40,872 nucleotides of DNA from Myxococcales bacterium (GTDB lineage Bacteria > Myxococcota_A > UBA9160 > SMWR01): positions 4,163 through 45,034 of the forward strand of contig JABSQX010000004.1 of NCBI GenBank assembly GCA_013215615.1, read 5' to 3'. Under the pieces are notes generated by a model. It had not been told where the DNA came from, did not search any database, and was given only the letters and a program-made list of their open reading frames with translations. Position numbers and translations under genes: made by a program. Below, piece after piece: positions 32,569-40,872 of the stretch; within the stretch, counting starts at the first letter, position 1, and the number at the start of each line of letters is the position of its first letter.

Positions 32569-33786
32569 TTGAGGGAAGCGCGGACGGGACTGGTGCTCTC
32601 CGGCGGCGGCGCCCGGGGCGCCTACGAGGCGGGGGTGCTGGGGCACCTCTTTGAGCACGTCTACCCGCAGCTCGGGCCGGACTTCGAATTCGACGTCATC
32701 AGCGGCACATCTGTGGGCGCGGTGCATGCCGCCTTCACCGCCGCGACCTCCGATCAGGAGCGGGTGGCGCGCGCGCAGCTGCTCTCGCGCACCTGGAGCG
32801 AGATGCAGATGAGCGACGTACTACACGTCTCTCTTCGCGACCTGCTTGCGCTACCCCTGCGTGCGCTCGGCTTCGGACGAAAGCGCCGGAAGAATCCCCA
32901 GGGCACCTCCTTGGGCGGCCTGGTGGACGTGAGGCCCTTCCAGCAGCTGCTGAAGACGCGCGTGCCCTGGGACGCCCTGCGCGGAAACCTGGAGACACAC
33001 GACAACGCACTGTGCGTCTCGTGCACGGAGGTCCGCAGTGGCCGCGTGACGGTTTTCATGGACGGCCCCCTCGCCGATCCCGCGCCCTGGGCCCACGACC
33101 CCACCGCCCACGCGATCTCAGGGCCCATTTCCTCCCAGCACGTACGCGCCTCCGCAGCCATTCCCTTCCTCTTCCCCGCGGCGCGCATCGACGGCCGCTA
33201 CTACGTGGACGGCAGCCTGCGCGTGAATACCCCGCTCTCCCCCGTGCTCCGGCTCCGCGCCCAGCGGGTACTCGTGGTCACCCTCAAACACCAGCCCCTG
33301 GCCGGCGAGGACCCCCCGGCCTTCCCCGAGGAGGCCATCGACCAGCCGGCCTTCCTGCTCGGCAAGGTTCTCGACGCGCTCAGCCTCGACCAGCTCGAGT
33401 ACGAACTCCAACACATCGAGCTCATCAACGCGATGATCGAGAGTGGCGAGGAGGCCTTCGGAGAGGCCTTCCTCCCGGAGGTGAACCGGGGCGTGAGGGA
33501 GCAGCGGGGCGTGGGCTTCCGGCGCGTCGAGAGCGCGGTGGTCCGGCCTAGCCAAGACATCGGGCGCATCGCCGCGGACTGCCTGCGACGCAGCGGCGCC
33601 CGGCGCTCGCTGGGTCCCCTGGCCGCGCTGGCCGCCCGGCTCTCCACCAGCGGGGTCCCCGCGGACGAGGCCGACCTGCTCTCGTACCTCTACTTCGACC
33701 GCTTCTTCACCTCCCAACTCGTGGAGCTGGGGCGCGCCGACGCGCGCGCGGAGCAGGATCGGATCCTCGAGCTACTGGCGGCATAA
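32569..33786 (+). CDS. Patatin-like phospholipase family protein
   Basis: 405 residues. The oxyanion loop SGGGARGAYEAG is at residues 11-22, the nucleophile Ser48 lies in GTSVG and the catalytic Asp214 in YVDGSLR, so the Ser-Asp dyad is complete. Such enzymes cleave acyl chains from phospholipids or act as lysophospholipases. No signal peptide is visible, so it is cytosolic or peripheral at the inner membrane, like the RssA type. The TTG at 32569 has GGAGGG ten bases upstream. The last 150 residues are helical and of unknown role. It follows mgtE closely and may be cotranscribed. Confidence 0.93.
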   Translation: MREARTGLVLSGGGARGAYEAGVLGHLFEHVYPQLGPDFEFDVISGTSVGAVHAAFTAATSDQERVARAQLLSRTWSEMQMSDVLHVSLRDLLALPLRALGFGRKRRKNPQGTSLGGLVDVRPFQQLLKTRVPWDALRGNLETHDNALCVSCTEVRSGRVTVFMDGPLADPAPWAHDPTAHAISGPISSQHVRASAAIPFLFPAARIDGRYYVDGSLRVNTPLSPVLRLRAQRVLVVTLKHQPLAGEDPPAFPEEAIDQPAFLLGKVLDALSLDQLEYELQHIELINAMIESGEEAFGEAFLPEVNRGVREQRGVGFRRVESAVVRPSQDIGRIAADCLRRSGARRSLGPLAALAARLSTSGVPADEADLLSYLYFDRFFTSQLVELGRADARAEQDRILELLAA

Positions 33787-33875
33787 TTAGGCTTTCGAGG
33801 GCAGCGTGCCGGAGCTTCGGCGGGCAACCCGGTGTCTCCCGGGCGCTGCCGGGAAGCGGGGCGGCTCCACAGCGT

Positions 33876-35012
33876 TCAGGCGAGAGGGCTCCAGCTGCCC
33901 GCAAGCAGGCGCTCGAGGAGCGGGCGATGGGGGATCACGGCGTCCGGATCGTCGTCCCAGGCCGCCTGGCCGAAGTGCACGCTGCGCCGATGGATGCGCG
34001 CCATGATGATGCCGTGACGCAGCGCCGCATAGGTGAAGTACCAGAGCAGGTCCCGAGGCGTGTGCCCGGATGCGCGCTCGTAGCACGCGGCGGCGTCCCC
34101 GAGGCGCAGGAAGTCGGGCAGGCCGGGTAGATCCACCGACTCGGCGATCTCCTGGAAGAAGCGATGCATGAAGCAGAGCCAGCCCAGGTCCACCTCCCGG
34201 GGCGCGAGCCCCGCCATCTCCCAGTCCAGCAGCGCAGCGGGCTCGAAGCCCTCGTAGAGCACGTTCCCGATCCGCGAGTCCCCCCAGCTGATCACGGTCT
34301 CGCCCTCGTCGGAGGGCCAGTGGGCCTCCAGCCACTCGAAGGCCCTTTCCAGGATCGGGTGGTGAACCCCGTCGCTCGCGGTCCACGCGTAGTAGCCGCG
34401 CTGGTTCTGGACATGGCGGCGCAGGGGCGTGTCGCCCGCCACCTCGAAGGCGAGGAAATCCGCCCCGGCGTTGGTGGCGTCGATGCCGTGAAGCGCCGCC
34501 AAGGTCTCGACGGTGGCGTCCTGGAGCCGCTGCCGTTCTTCGGGCTTGGCGTCGAAGAGCCAGCCACCGAACGCGTAGGGGGGGATGTCGGAGGGCACGC
34601 GTCCCGCCACCTGCTCCATCACGAAGAAGGGGGTTCCCAGCGCCGCGGGATCGCCCTCGAGCCAACGCACGGCGGGAACCGGGACCTGCGAGTGCCGGGC
34701 GACGAGATCCAGCAGCCGGAACTGCGCGTCCAGGTCGTAGCGGGGAAACACCGGGACATCGGCGGCGTGAGGCGCCAGACGCGCGACCAGGGAAGCCTGG
34801 CGGCGCTGCCCGTCCTCCCGGTAGCGGGCGTCGAAGAGCAGCGTCTCGCTCGACATTCCGGAACCCGAGGGACTCGAAAGCTCCGGGATCTCGGGCTCGC
34901 TTCCCTCGGGCAATCGGCCGGCCAGCCAGCCCTCAAGGCGTGCACGGGTCTGCTCCCGGTCGAGCGTCGACCGCTCGACCTCCTGGAAGTCCTCGGGCCC
35001 GATCTCGCTCAT
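33876..35012 (-). CDS. Phosphotransferase family protein (APH fold, ACAD10-like)
   Basis: 378 residues with the aminoglycoside-phosphotransferase/choline-kinase fold. The hinge motif FFVMEQVAGRVP lies near 130, the catalytic loop reads SWGDSRIGNVLY in place of the usual HGDxxxxN, and the metal motif is LLDWEMAGL. The WGD form is common in the subfamily seen with acyl-CoA metabolism in actinobacteria and in the N-terminal domain of human ACAD10/11, which acts on hydroxyacyl-CoA. So a role in hydroxy fatty acid breakdown fits better than antibiotic resistance. It ends the operon with the carboxylase genes, 78 bases after the alpha subunit. Confidence 0.88.
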   Translation of the reverse strand: MSEIGPEDFQEVERSTLDREQTRARLEGWLAGRLPEGSEPEIPELSSPSGSGMSSETLLFDARYREDGQRRQASLVARLAPHAADVPVFPRYDLDAQFRLLDLVARHSQVPVPAVRWLEGDPAALGTPFFVMEQVAGRVPSDIPPYAFGGWLFDAKPEERQRLQDATVETLAALHGIDATNAGADFLAFEVAGDTPLRRHVQNQRGYYAWTASDGVHHPILERAFEWLEAHWPSDEGETVISWGDSRIGNVLYEGFEPAALLDWEMAGLAPREVDLGWLCFMHRFFQEIAESVDLPGLPDFLRLGDAAACYERASGHTPRDLLWYFTYAALRHGIIMARIHRRSVHFGQAAWDDDPDAVIPHRPLLERLLAGSWSPLA

Positions 35013-35090
35013 GCTTCCGCATCTCCCTGGGCGCGCCGAGCCACGCTACCGCGCGCTGCGCGGAAGGCAACGCACTCGCCATCGTTCAGC

Positions 35091-37133
35091 TCAGGACTGC
35101 GCGGGCTCCAACTCCACGAGGGCGACCCCCTCCTCGACCGCATCTCCCGGCGAGCAGGCGATGGAACGGACCTCACCGTCGGCCGGGGCGCGGATCTCGT
35201 GCTCCATCTTCATCGCCTCCACGACCAGCAAGACGTCCCCGCGGCGCACCCGCGCACCGGGCTCCACGAGGACGCGCACCACGCGGCCGGGAAGCGCCGA
35301 GACCACCCCGCCGCCCGCCGGAACCTGGCCCTCCTCCGCGATCTTGGGGACGGGCAGCAAGAGGTGGGTGTAGACACCGTCGAGCCAGAGGTGCAAGTGC
35401 TCGTCGCGGCGCGAGGCCCGGGCCGGGAAGCCCTCGCCATCGAGCCGGACCCAGAGCGAGCCGTCGTCATCGGGGCCCTCCCCGCTGAGCGCAGACACCC
35501 GGCCCGAAACTTCCATCCGCCAGCCAGCGGAATCCGTGAGCACGTCGACCTCCGCGAGGATTTCTCCTTTCGGCGAGCGAAGGCACAGGGTTTCACGCGC
35601 GGGCGTCGAGAGGCGAAAACCGTCCGTCGCCTCCCAGGGCGACCAGCGATCCGCGGAGACCGCTGCCCGCTCGTGGGCGCCGGACTCTCTTGCACGCAGC
35701 AGGTAGAGGACCGCGGCGGCGAGGGTGCGCGGAGAAGGCGCCTCCTCCCGCCGCAACTCCTTCTCGTGCTGTTCGAGGAAGCCCGTGTGTACCTGCCCAC
35801 TCGCAAAAGCCGGGTGCGCGGCGACGTCGCGCAGGTAGGTGGCATTGCAGACCGGACCCACCACCTCGACCTCTCCCAAGGCCGATACCAGGCGGCGCCG
35901 CGCGGACTCGCGATCCGCCCCCGAGGCCACGACCTTGGCGAGCAGGTTGTCGTAGAAGGGGGAGACGGCGTCTCCTTCGACGAATCCGCCGTCTACCCGC
36001 AGCTGCGGGCCGGCCTCGGGTACGCGCAGGTGCTCGAGGAGCCCCGGGGAAGGGAGAAAGCGCTTGGCGGGATCTTCGGCACAGAGGCGCGCCTCGATGG
36101 CGTGGCCCCGCACGTGGAGATCTTCCTGCGCGCAGGGAAGCGGCTCCCCCGCGGCCACGCGCAGCTGCCATTCCACCAGGTCCTGGCCGGTGATGAATTC
36201 CGTGACGGGGTGTTCGACCTGGAGGCGCGTGTTCATCTCCATGAAGTAGAAGTCCGCGACTTCGATCCCTCCGCCAGTCTCCCCGGACGCCCCCGCGTCG
36301 AGGATGAACTCGACGGTCCCCGCGCCCTGGTAATCGATGGTCCGGGCGGCGCGCAGGGCGGCGTCGGCCATCTCCTCGCGCAGCCCCTCTCCCAGACCCG
36401 GCGCCGGCGCCTCCTCGATGAGCTTCTGGTGACGTCGCTGGATCGAGCAATCGCGGTCGAAGAGGTGCACGAAGTTCCCCTGCGAGTCGCCGAAGACCTG
36501 CACCTCCACGTGGCGCGCCGGCTCGACGAAACGCTCGAGCAACAAGTCGCCGTCCCCGAACGCCGAGGTGGCCTCGCGGGAGGCACCCGCCAGCGCCTTC
36601 TCGAGGGCGTCGGGATGATCGACGCGGCGCATGCCCCGTCCCCCTCCCCCCGCCGAGGCCTTGACGAGCAAGGGGAAGCCGATGCGAGCGGCCTCCCCCG
36701 CCAGTACATCGAAATCCTGAGATTCGCCGTGGTAACCGGGGACTACGGGCACCCCCGCCCCTTCCATCAACTGCTTGGCGGCGTCCTTGCGCCCCATGCT
36801 GCGGATCGCGGCGGCACCCGGCCCCACGAAGACCAGGCCCGCCGCCGCGCAGGCCTCCGCGAAGTCGGCGTTCTCGGAGAGGAAGCCGTAACCCGGGTGC
36901 ACGGCCTCGGCGCCGCTGCGCTGGGCCGCCTTCAGGACGGCGTCGATGCACAGGTAGCTCTCGGCGGGCCGGGGACCGCCCACGCAATGGGCCTCGTCGG
37001 CCAGGCGCACGTGGAGCGCCCCGGCATCGACCTCGGAGTGGATCGCGATGCAGTGGATGCCCAGGCGCCGTGCGCTCTTCAGGATGCGGCAGGCGATCTC
37101 GCCGCGGTTCGCGATCAGAAGTCGCTCGAACAT
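35091..37133 (-). CDS. Acyl-CoA carboxylase alpha subunit (biotin carboxylase + biotin carrier; methylcrotonyl-CoA carboxylase-like)
   Basis: 680 residues. N-terminal biotin carboxylase (1-450: IANRGEIACRILKSARRLG, ASAGGGGRGMRRV ATP loop, MEMNTRLQVEHPVTE), a linker region, and a C-terminal biotin carrier with Lys642 in EAMKMEHEI. Length and layout match the alpha subunits of methylcrotonyl- and geranyl-CoA carboxylases. It carboxylates biotin for transfer by the beta subunit to a branched acyl-CoA in leucine or isoprenoid breakdown. The gene starts 10 bases after the beta-subunit stop. The opposite strand holds a very long open frame that is only a shadow of this gene. Confidence 0.95.
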   Translation of the reverse strand: MFERLLIANRGEIACRILKSARRLGIHCIAIHSEVDAGALHVRLADEAHCVGGPRPAESYLCIDAVLKAAQRSGAEAVHPGYGFLSENADFAEACAAAGLVFVGPGAAAIRSMGRKDAAKQLMEGAGVPVVPGYHGESQDFDVLAGEAARIGFPLLVKASAGGGGRGMRRVDHPDALEKALAGASREATSAFGDGDLLLERFVEPARHVEVQVFGDSQGNFVHLFDRDCSIQRRHQKLIEEAPAPGLGEGLREEMADAALRAARTIDYQGAGTVEFILDAGASGETGGGIEVADFYFMEMNTRLQVEHPVTEFITGQDLVEWQLRVAAGEPLPCAQEDLHVRGHAIEARLCAEDPAKRFLPSPGLLEHLRVPEAGPQLRVDGGFVEGDAVSPFYDNLLAKVVASGADRESARRRLVSALGEVEVVGPVCNATYLRDVAAHPAFASGQVHTGFLEQHEKELRREEAPSPRTLAAAVLYLLRARESGAHERAAVSADRWSPWEATDGFRLSTPARETLCLRSPKGEILAEVDVLTDSAGWRMEVSGRVSALSGEGPDDDGSLWVRLDGEGFPARASRRDEHLHLWLDGVYTHLLLPVPKIAEEGQVPAGGGVVSALPGRVVRVLVEPGARVRRGDVLLVVEAMKMEHEIRAPADGEVRSIACSPGDAVEEGVALVELEPAQS

Positions 37134-37143
37134 CCCGCCGCCC

Positions 37144-38751
37144 CTACATGCGGAACACGCCGAAGCGCGTCGCCTCGATGGGTGCGTTCAAGGAGGCCGA
37201 GAGGGAGAGCGCCAGCACGCGCCGCGTATCCAGGGGATCGATCACGCCGTCGTCCCAGATCCGCGCGCTCCCGTAGTATGGGTGCCCCTGGCGCTCATAC
37301 TGCTCCCAGATCTCGTCGCGAAAGCTCGCCTCCTCCTCCGCGGGCCAACTCTCCCCCCTCGCCTCGAGGGAATCCCGGCGCACGGTGGCCAGCACGGCGG
37401 CCGCCTGCTCGCCCCCCATCACCGAGACCCGGGCGTTGGGCCAGCTGAAGAGGAAGCGCGGCGAGTAGGCGCGACCGCACATCCCGTAGTTGCCCGCCCC
37501 GAAGGAACCCCCGATCACGAAGGTGAACTTGGGAACCCGCGAGCAGGCCACGGCGGTCACCAGCTTGGCGCCGTCCTTCGCGATGCCACCGGCCTCGTAC
37601 TTCTTGCCCACCATGAAGCCCGTGATGTTCTGCAGGAAGACCAGCGGCACGCCCCGCTGGCAACAGAGTTCGATGAAGTGCGCGCCCTTCAGCGCCGACT
37701 CGGAGAAGAGGATGCCGTTGTTGGCCAGGATCCCCACCGGGTAACCGTGCACCCGCGCGAAGCCACACACCAACGTGGTCGCGTAGAGCTTCTTGAACTC
37801 GTCGAAGTCGCTGTCATCCACCAGGCGTGCGATCACCTCCCGAACCTCGTAGGGGGTGCGCAGGTCGTCGGGGATCAGGCCGTAGAGATCCTCGGCGGGG
37901 AGTCGCGGCTCCCGGGGCTCGCGGATCGCCAACTCCACGGATTTGCGGCCATTCAGGTTGCCCACGATGGCGCGTACGCGCAGCAGTGCGTCGGCGTCGT
38001 CGAGCGCGTAGTGGTCGGTCACGCCGGAGGTCCGCGAGTGCACGTCGGCCCCGCCCAGTTCCTCGGGCGTCACGCTCTCGCCGATGGCCGCCTTCACCAG
38101 CGGGGGGCCGCCCAGGAAGATCGTGCCCTGCTCCTTGACGATCACCGTCTCGTCCGACATCGCTGGTACGTACGCGCCGCCGGCCGTGCAGGAGCCCATC
38201 ACCGCTGCGATCTGGGGGATGCCCTGGGCGGACATGTTGGCCTGGTTGTAGAAGATGCGGCCGAAGTGGCGCCGATCCGGGAAGACCTCGTCCTGCTCGG
38301 GGAGGTAGGCGCCCCCGGAATCCACCAGGTAGATGCAGGGCAGACGGTTCTCCTGGGCGATCTCCTGGGCGCGCAGGTGCTTCTTCACCGTGATCGGGTA
38401 GTAGGTGCCGCCCTTCACGGTGGCGTCGTTGCAGACGATCACGCACTCGCGGCCGCTAACGCGTCCCAGGCCGGTCACGATGCTCCCCGCCGGCACGTCG
38501 TCCTCGTACATCCCCAGACCGGCCAACGCCGAGAATTCCAGGAAGGGCGACCCCCGATCCAGCAACCCGGCCACGCGATCGCGAGGCAGCAACTTGCCAC
38601 GCGCCTCGTGGCGCTTTCGCGAGGCCTCCCCGCCCCCCGCTTCAATGCGCGCGAATTGCCCGCGCAGGTCGCCCACCAGGGCACGCATCCGCTCCGCGTT
38701 CTGCTGCGCGGCCGGGCTACGCGCGTCGAAGGAGGTCTCGAGGATCGTCAT
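37144..38751 (-). CDS. Acyl-CoA carboxylase beta subunit (methylcrotonyl-CoA carboxylase-like)
   Basis: 535 residues from the ATG at 38751, which matches the usual MCC beta start (MTILETSF) and length; an ATG six codons and a GTG eleven codons upstream are alternatives. The carboxyltransferase fold is clear: [19 protein letters not shown], the oxyanion loops [16 protein letters not shown] and [16 protein letters not shown], and the [13 protein letters not shown] motif typical of MCC beta. It would transfer CO2 to the gamma carbon of 3-methylcrotonyl-CoA or a longer isoprenoid thioester. No isovaleryl-CoA dehydrogenase, enoyl hydratase or HMG-CoA lyase is next to it. Confidence 0.95.
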   Translation of the reverse strand: MTILETSFDARSPAAQQNAERMRALVGDLRGQFARIEAGGGEASRKRHEARGKLLPRDRVAGLLDRGSPFLEFSALAGLGMYEDDVPAGSIVTGLGRVSGRECVIVCNDATVKGGTYYPITVKKHLRAQEIAQENRLPCIYLVDSGGAYLPEQDEVFPDRRHFGRIFYNQANMSAQGIPQIAAVMGSCTAGGAYVPAMSDETVIVKEQGTIFLGGPPLVKAAIGESVTPEELGGADVHSRTSGVTDHYALDDADALLRVRAIVGNLNGRKSVELAIREPREPRLPAEDLYGLIPDDLRTPYEVREVIARLVDDSDFDEFKKLYATTLVCGFARVHGYPVGILANNGILFSESALKGAHFIELCCQRGVPLVFLQNITGFMVGKKYEAGGIAKDGAKLVTAVACSRVPKFTFVIGGSFGAGNYGMCGRAYSPRFLFSWPNARVSVMGGEQAAAVLATVRRDSLEARGESWPAEEEASFRDEIWEQYERQGHPYYGSARIWDDGVIDPLDTRRVLALSLSASLNAPIEATRFGVFRM

Positions 38752-38804
38752 GGGGGGCCGCGGGGCCATGCTAGCCGATCCCACGCGGATCGAAGGGGCT
38801 TCCC

Positions 38805-39431
38805 CTAGCCGGCGTCCTCGCCTCCCGTCGAATCCCCCGGCATCAAGCGCTCGAGGTAGCGCCGCACGTACTTGCCGAGGACGTCCACCTCGAGGTTCAC
38901 CCGGTCCCCGGGCCGGAGGTCGCCGAGGGTCGTCGCGGCCAGGGTGTGCGGGATCAGGGCCACGTCGAAACCCGCTTCGCCCGCCTTCACCACGGTCAAC
39001 GAGACGCCGTCGATGCTCACGGAGCCCTTGTCGACGAGGTCCCGGGCGATCTCGTCCCCGCAGCGCACGTAGAGGCGCACGTCCTCTCCCTCACGCTCGA
39101 GACGCTCCACCTCGCCGGTACCGTCCACGTGCCCCTGGACGATGTGCCCGTCCAGGCGGCCATCGGCGCGCATGGCTCGTTCGAGGTTGAGCCGGGCACC
39201 CTCGCGGAGCCCGCCCAACGAGGTGCGCTCCAGGGTTTCCAGCATCGCCTCGAAGCGGAAGCCGTCCTCCTCCACTTGCGTGACGGTCAGGCAGCTGCCG
39301 TTGACCGCGATGCTGTCCCCCACCCGGACACCTTGCTGGATGCCGGGCGCCTCGACGTGGAGTTCCGCGAGGTCAGCATCTCGACGCACGAGACGGAGGG
39401 TTCCCACCGCCTCGATGATCCCCGTGAACAC
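38805..39431 (-). CDS. ribE: Riboflavin synthase, alpha chain
   Basis: 208 residues made of two lumazine-binding repeats: FTGIIEAVG at the start and, after about 95 residues, the second repeat with [20 protein letters not shown] and IDGVSLTVV are the matching ligand strands. The enzyme joins two lumazines to form riboflavin. The GTG at 39431 begins two bases after the thrC stop, so the genes are coupled. No other rib gene follows, so it is detached from the usual ribD-ribE-ribBA-ribH cluster. The C-terminal 15 residues are acidic and variable. Confidence 0.96.
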   Translation of the reverse strand: MFTGIIEAVGTLRLVRRDADLAELHVEAPGIQQGVRVGDSIAVNGSCLTVTQVEEDGFRFEAMLETLERTSLGGLREGARLNLERAMRADGRLDGHIVQGHVDGTGEVERLEREGEDVRLYVRCGDEIARDLVDKGSVSIDGVSLTVVKAGEAGFDVALIPHTLAATTLGDLRPGDRVNLEVDVLGKYVRRYLERLMPGDSTGGEDAG

Positions 39432-39433
39432 CC

Positions 39434-40786
39434 TCAGCTCCCGAAACGGCTGTCGATCTGCCGCAGCATTTCGTCGCGCACCACGTCGTAGCGGGCGGGG
39501 AGTTCGATGAGCGGGTTGGCGAGGCCGGGCTCCACGCCCGCCAGCTTCATCTCGTGGTACTGGACCTTGAAGTCCACGAACTTGAGGCCGTGGGCGGTGG
39601 AGATCACCACAACCTTGTCTTTGGGGCCGATTGGGCCGCCCTTCACCAGCTTTTCCAGGGCGGCCAGTGCCACGCCGGTGTGCGGGCAGTTGAAGAGCCC
39701 CGTGCGGTCGGCGCGCGCGCAGGCCTCGGCGATCTCGCTTTCGCTGGCCTGTTCGACGATGCCGTCGTAGCGCCGCAGGGCATCGATCGCCTTGTCGATC
39801 GAGACCGGGTTTCCGATCTGGATGGCGCTGGCGATGGTGGGGCGCGCCGCGATGGGTTCGAAGACCTCGAAGCCGCGCTGGTAGGAGAGGTAGAGGGGAT
39901 TGGCGGCTTGCGCCTGGGCGCAGATGATGCGCGGCTTCTTGTCCACCAGCCCCAGCTCGAGCAACATGTCGATGCCCTTGGCGAGAGCGGAGACGTTGCC
40001 CAGGTTGCCCCCGGGAATCACCAACCAGTCGGGCATCTCCCAGTCGAACTGCTGGGCGATCTCGATGCCCACGGTCTTCTGCCCCTCGATGCGCAGGCTG
40101 TTCATGGAGTTGGCGAGGTAGATGCCGTCGCGGGCCGCCACCTGCTTGACGATCTCCATGCAGCCGTCGAAATCCGTGTCCAGGGCGAAGACGATGGCGC
40201 CGTTGGCCACCGGCTGGATGAGTTGCGCGACGGACACCTTGCCGCGGGGCAGGAAGACGACGGCCGGGATCGAGGCCGCCGCCGCGTAGGCGGCCAGGGC
40301 CGCCGAGGTGTCCCCCGTGGACGCGCAAGCGACAGCGCGCACGCTCTTTCCGCGATGAATCATCTCGTTCACCATGGAGACCAGCGCGGTCATGCCGAGG
40401 TCCTTGAAGGAACCGGTATGGGTGTTCCCGCACTGCTTGATCCAGAGGTCGTCCAGGCCCAGGTCTGCGCCGTAGCGCTCGGCGAGGAAGAGGTTGGTGT
40501 TTCCCTCGTACATGGAAACCACGTTGTCGTCCCGCACGTCCGGGAGCACCCACTCCTTCTTCCCCCAGACCCCGGAGCCGTAGGGCCACTCGGTGGAACC
40601 GGCGCGGTCGCGGAAGCGTTTCTTCCAATCCGCGGCGGAGACCTTGCGGAGTTCGTCCATGTCGTGAGCGACCTCCAGGAGGGCGCCATCGCGCGCTGTG
40701 TAGACCACCTCGTCGAGGTCGTAGACCTCGTCGGGATCCCGAATGCTCCGGAACCACGCCCGGGGCTTCAGCGCTCCATCCGTCAC
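39434..40786 (-). CDS. thrC: Threonine synthase
   Basis: 450 residues, PLP fold-type II. The PLP lysine is Lys128 in [27 protein letters not shown] and [10 protein letters not shown] bind the cofactor phosphate and ring. It converts O-phosphohomoserine to threonine. The long N-terminal arm (1-90) is like that of the proteobacterial and yeast class. The GTG at 40786 lies 2 bases after the stop of the upstream gene, which looks like homoserine dehydrogenase. The next gene is ribE, coupled by two bases. Confidence 0.96.
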   Translation of the reverse strand: MTDGALKPRAWFRSIRDPDEVYDLDEVVYTARDGALLEVAHDMDELRKVSAADWKKRFRDRAGSTEWPYGSGVWGKKEWVLPDVRDDNVVSMYEGNTNLFLAERYGADLGLDDLWIKQCGNTHTGSFKDLGMTALVSMVNEMIHRGKSVRAVACASTGDTSAALAAYAAAASIPAVVFLPRGKVSVAQLIQPVANGAIVFALDTDFDGCMEIVKQVAARDGIYLANSMNSLRIEGQKTVGIEIAQQFDWEMPDWLVIPGGNLGNVSALAKGIDMLLELGLVDKKPRIICAQAQAANPLYLSYQRGFEVFEPIAARPTIASAIQIGNPVSIDKAIDALRRYDGIVEQASESEIAEACARADRTGLFNCPHTGVALAALEKLVKGGPIGPKDKVVVISTAHGLKFVDFKVQYHEMKLAGVEPGLANPLIELPARYDVVRDEMLRQIDSRFGS

Positions 40787-40788
40787 GG

Positions 40789-40872
40789 CTAGAGGTCCTC
40801 CTCGATTCGAAGCAGCCGGGTGGGCGCGCTGACTTCGTCCATGGCGTCGATCTCCCGGAGCGCCTCGCGCAC
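40789..40872 (-). CDS. hom: Homoserine dehydrogenase, C-terminal end (truncated by window edge)
   Basis: The last 27 codons of a gene that runs out of the window. The tail [14 protein letters not shown], then [10 protein letters not shown], matches the end of the ACT domain of bacterial homoserine dehydrogenases. The position directly upstream of thrC on the same strand supports this. The fragment is short, so the call leans on gene order. Confidence 0.6.
   Translation of the reverse strand: MREALREIDAMDEVSAPTRLLRIEEDL

Noticed and set aside
33876-35012. Aminoglycoside resistance gene
   Set aside because: The WGD form and the carboxylase neighbours point to the ACAD10-like metabolic subfamily.
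34164-37448. A 1094-residue plus-strand open frame
   Set aside because: It is antisense to the phosphotransferase and carboxylase alpha genes, whose motifs are unmistakable.

Overview
The window is about 41 kb of very GC-rich, gene-dense chromosomal DNA. Many genes start with GTG or TTG, and operons are tight. No phage, insertion sequence or CRISPR is visible. The gene orders tRNA-Leu/tig/clpP/clpX/lon/tRNA-Val and amidase/rph/rdgB, the envelope genes (lipoprotein, periplasmic amidase, MurJ, PilT) and the P450, CoA-transferase and acyl-CoA carboxylase genes suggest a Gram-negative relative of the former Deltaproteobacteria (Myxococcota or Binatia type). This is an inference from gene content; there is no rRNA to settle it.

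Layout. 1-1941: the end of one cytochrome P450, a second complete P450, and a convergent SnoaL-like gene. 1997-9247: a minus-strand proteostasis block, read tRNA-Lys, tRNA-Leu, tig, clpP, clpX, lon, tRNA-Val, tRNA-Asp, with hisI inserted on the opposite strand between the last two tRNAs. 9322-12330: murJ and a divergent CoA-transferase. 12387-15384: three overlapping minus-strand genes (ATP-grasp ligase, KamA-type radical SAM aminomutase, phytanoyl-CoA-dioxygenase-type oxygenase). This looks like a small dedicated pathway and is the best candidate here for an undescribed system. 15463-17787: a VanZ-like membrane protein and a CstA transporter. 17808-20591: amidase, rph, rdgB and a histidine phosphatase in one operon. 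20803-22874: a secreted von Willebrand A protein broken by a frameshift at a GC palindrome.

22890-24425: a transglutaminase-like lipoprotein followed by a YhhQ-type queuosine-precursor transporter. 24426-26523: a 42-residue membrane protein, a possible structured RNA, an AmpG-like permease and a secreted coiled-coil protein. 26688-29116: a PilT-family ATPase followed by a histidine-kinase-like protein whose phosphoacceptor His is Cys. 29165-30560: four small nucleic-acid-associated genes (rpoZ, a 58-residue Lys/Ala pentapeptide-repeat protein, a 30-residue bS22/AURKAIP1-type ribosomal protein, and a KhpA-type KH protein). 31173-33786: MgtE and a patatin-like lipase. 33876-40872: a minus-strand run of homoserine dehydrogenase (partial), thrC, riboflavin synthase, an acyl-CoA carboxylase beta/alpha pair and an ACAD10-like phosphotransferase.

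Taken together, most of the window is housekeeping (protein quality control, envelope growth, nucleotide hygiene, amino-acid and riboflavin synthesis) mixed with a lipid or isoprenoid catabolic theme (P450s, CoA-transferase, methylcrotonyl-type carboxylase, aminoglycoside-phosphotransferase-like protein). All calls are from reading the sequence; no database search was run.
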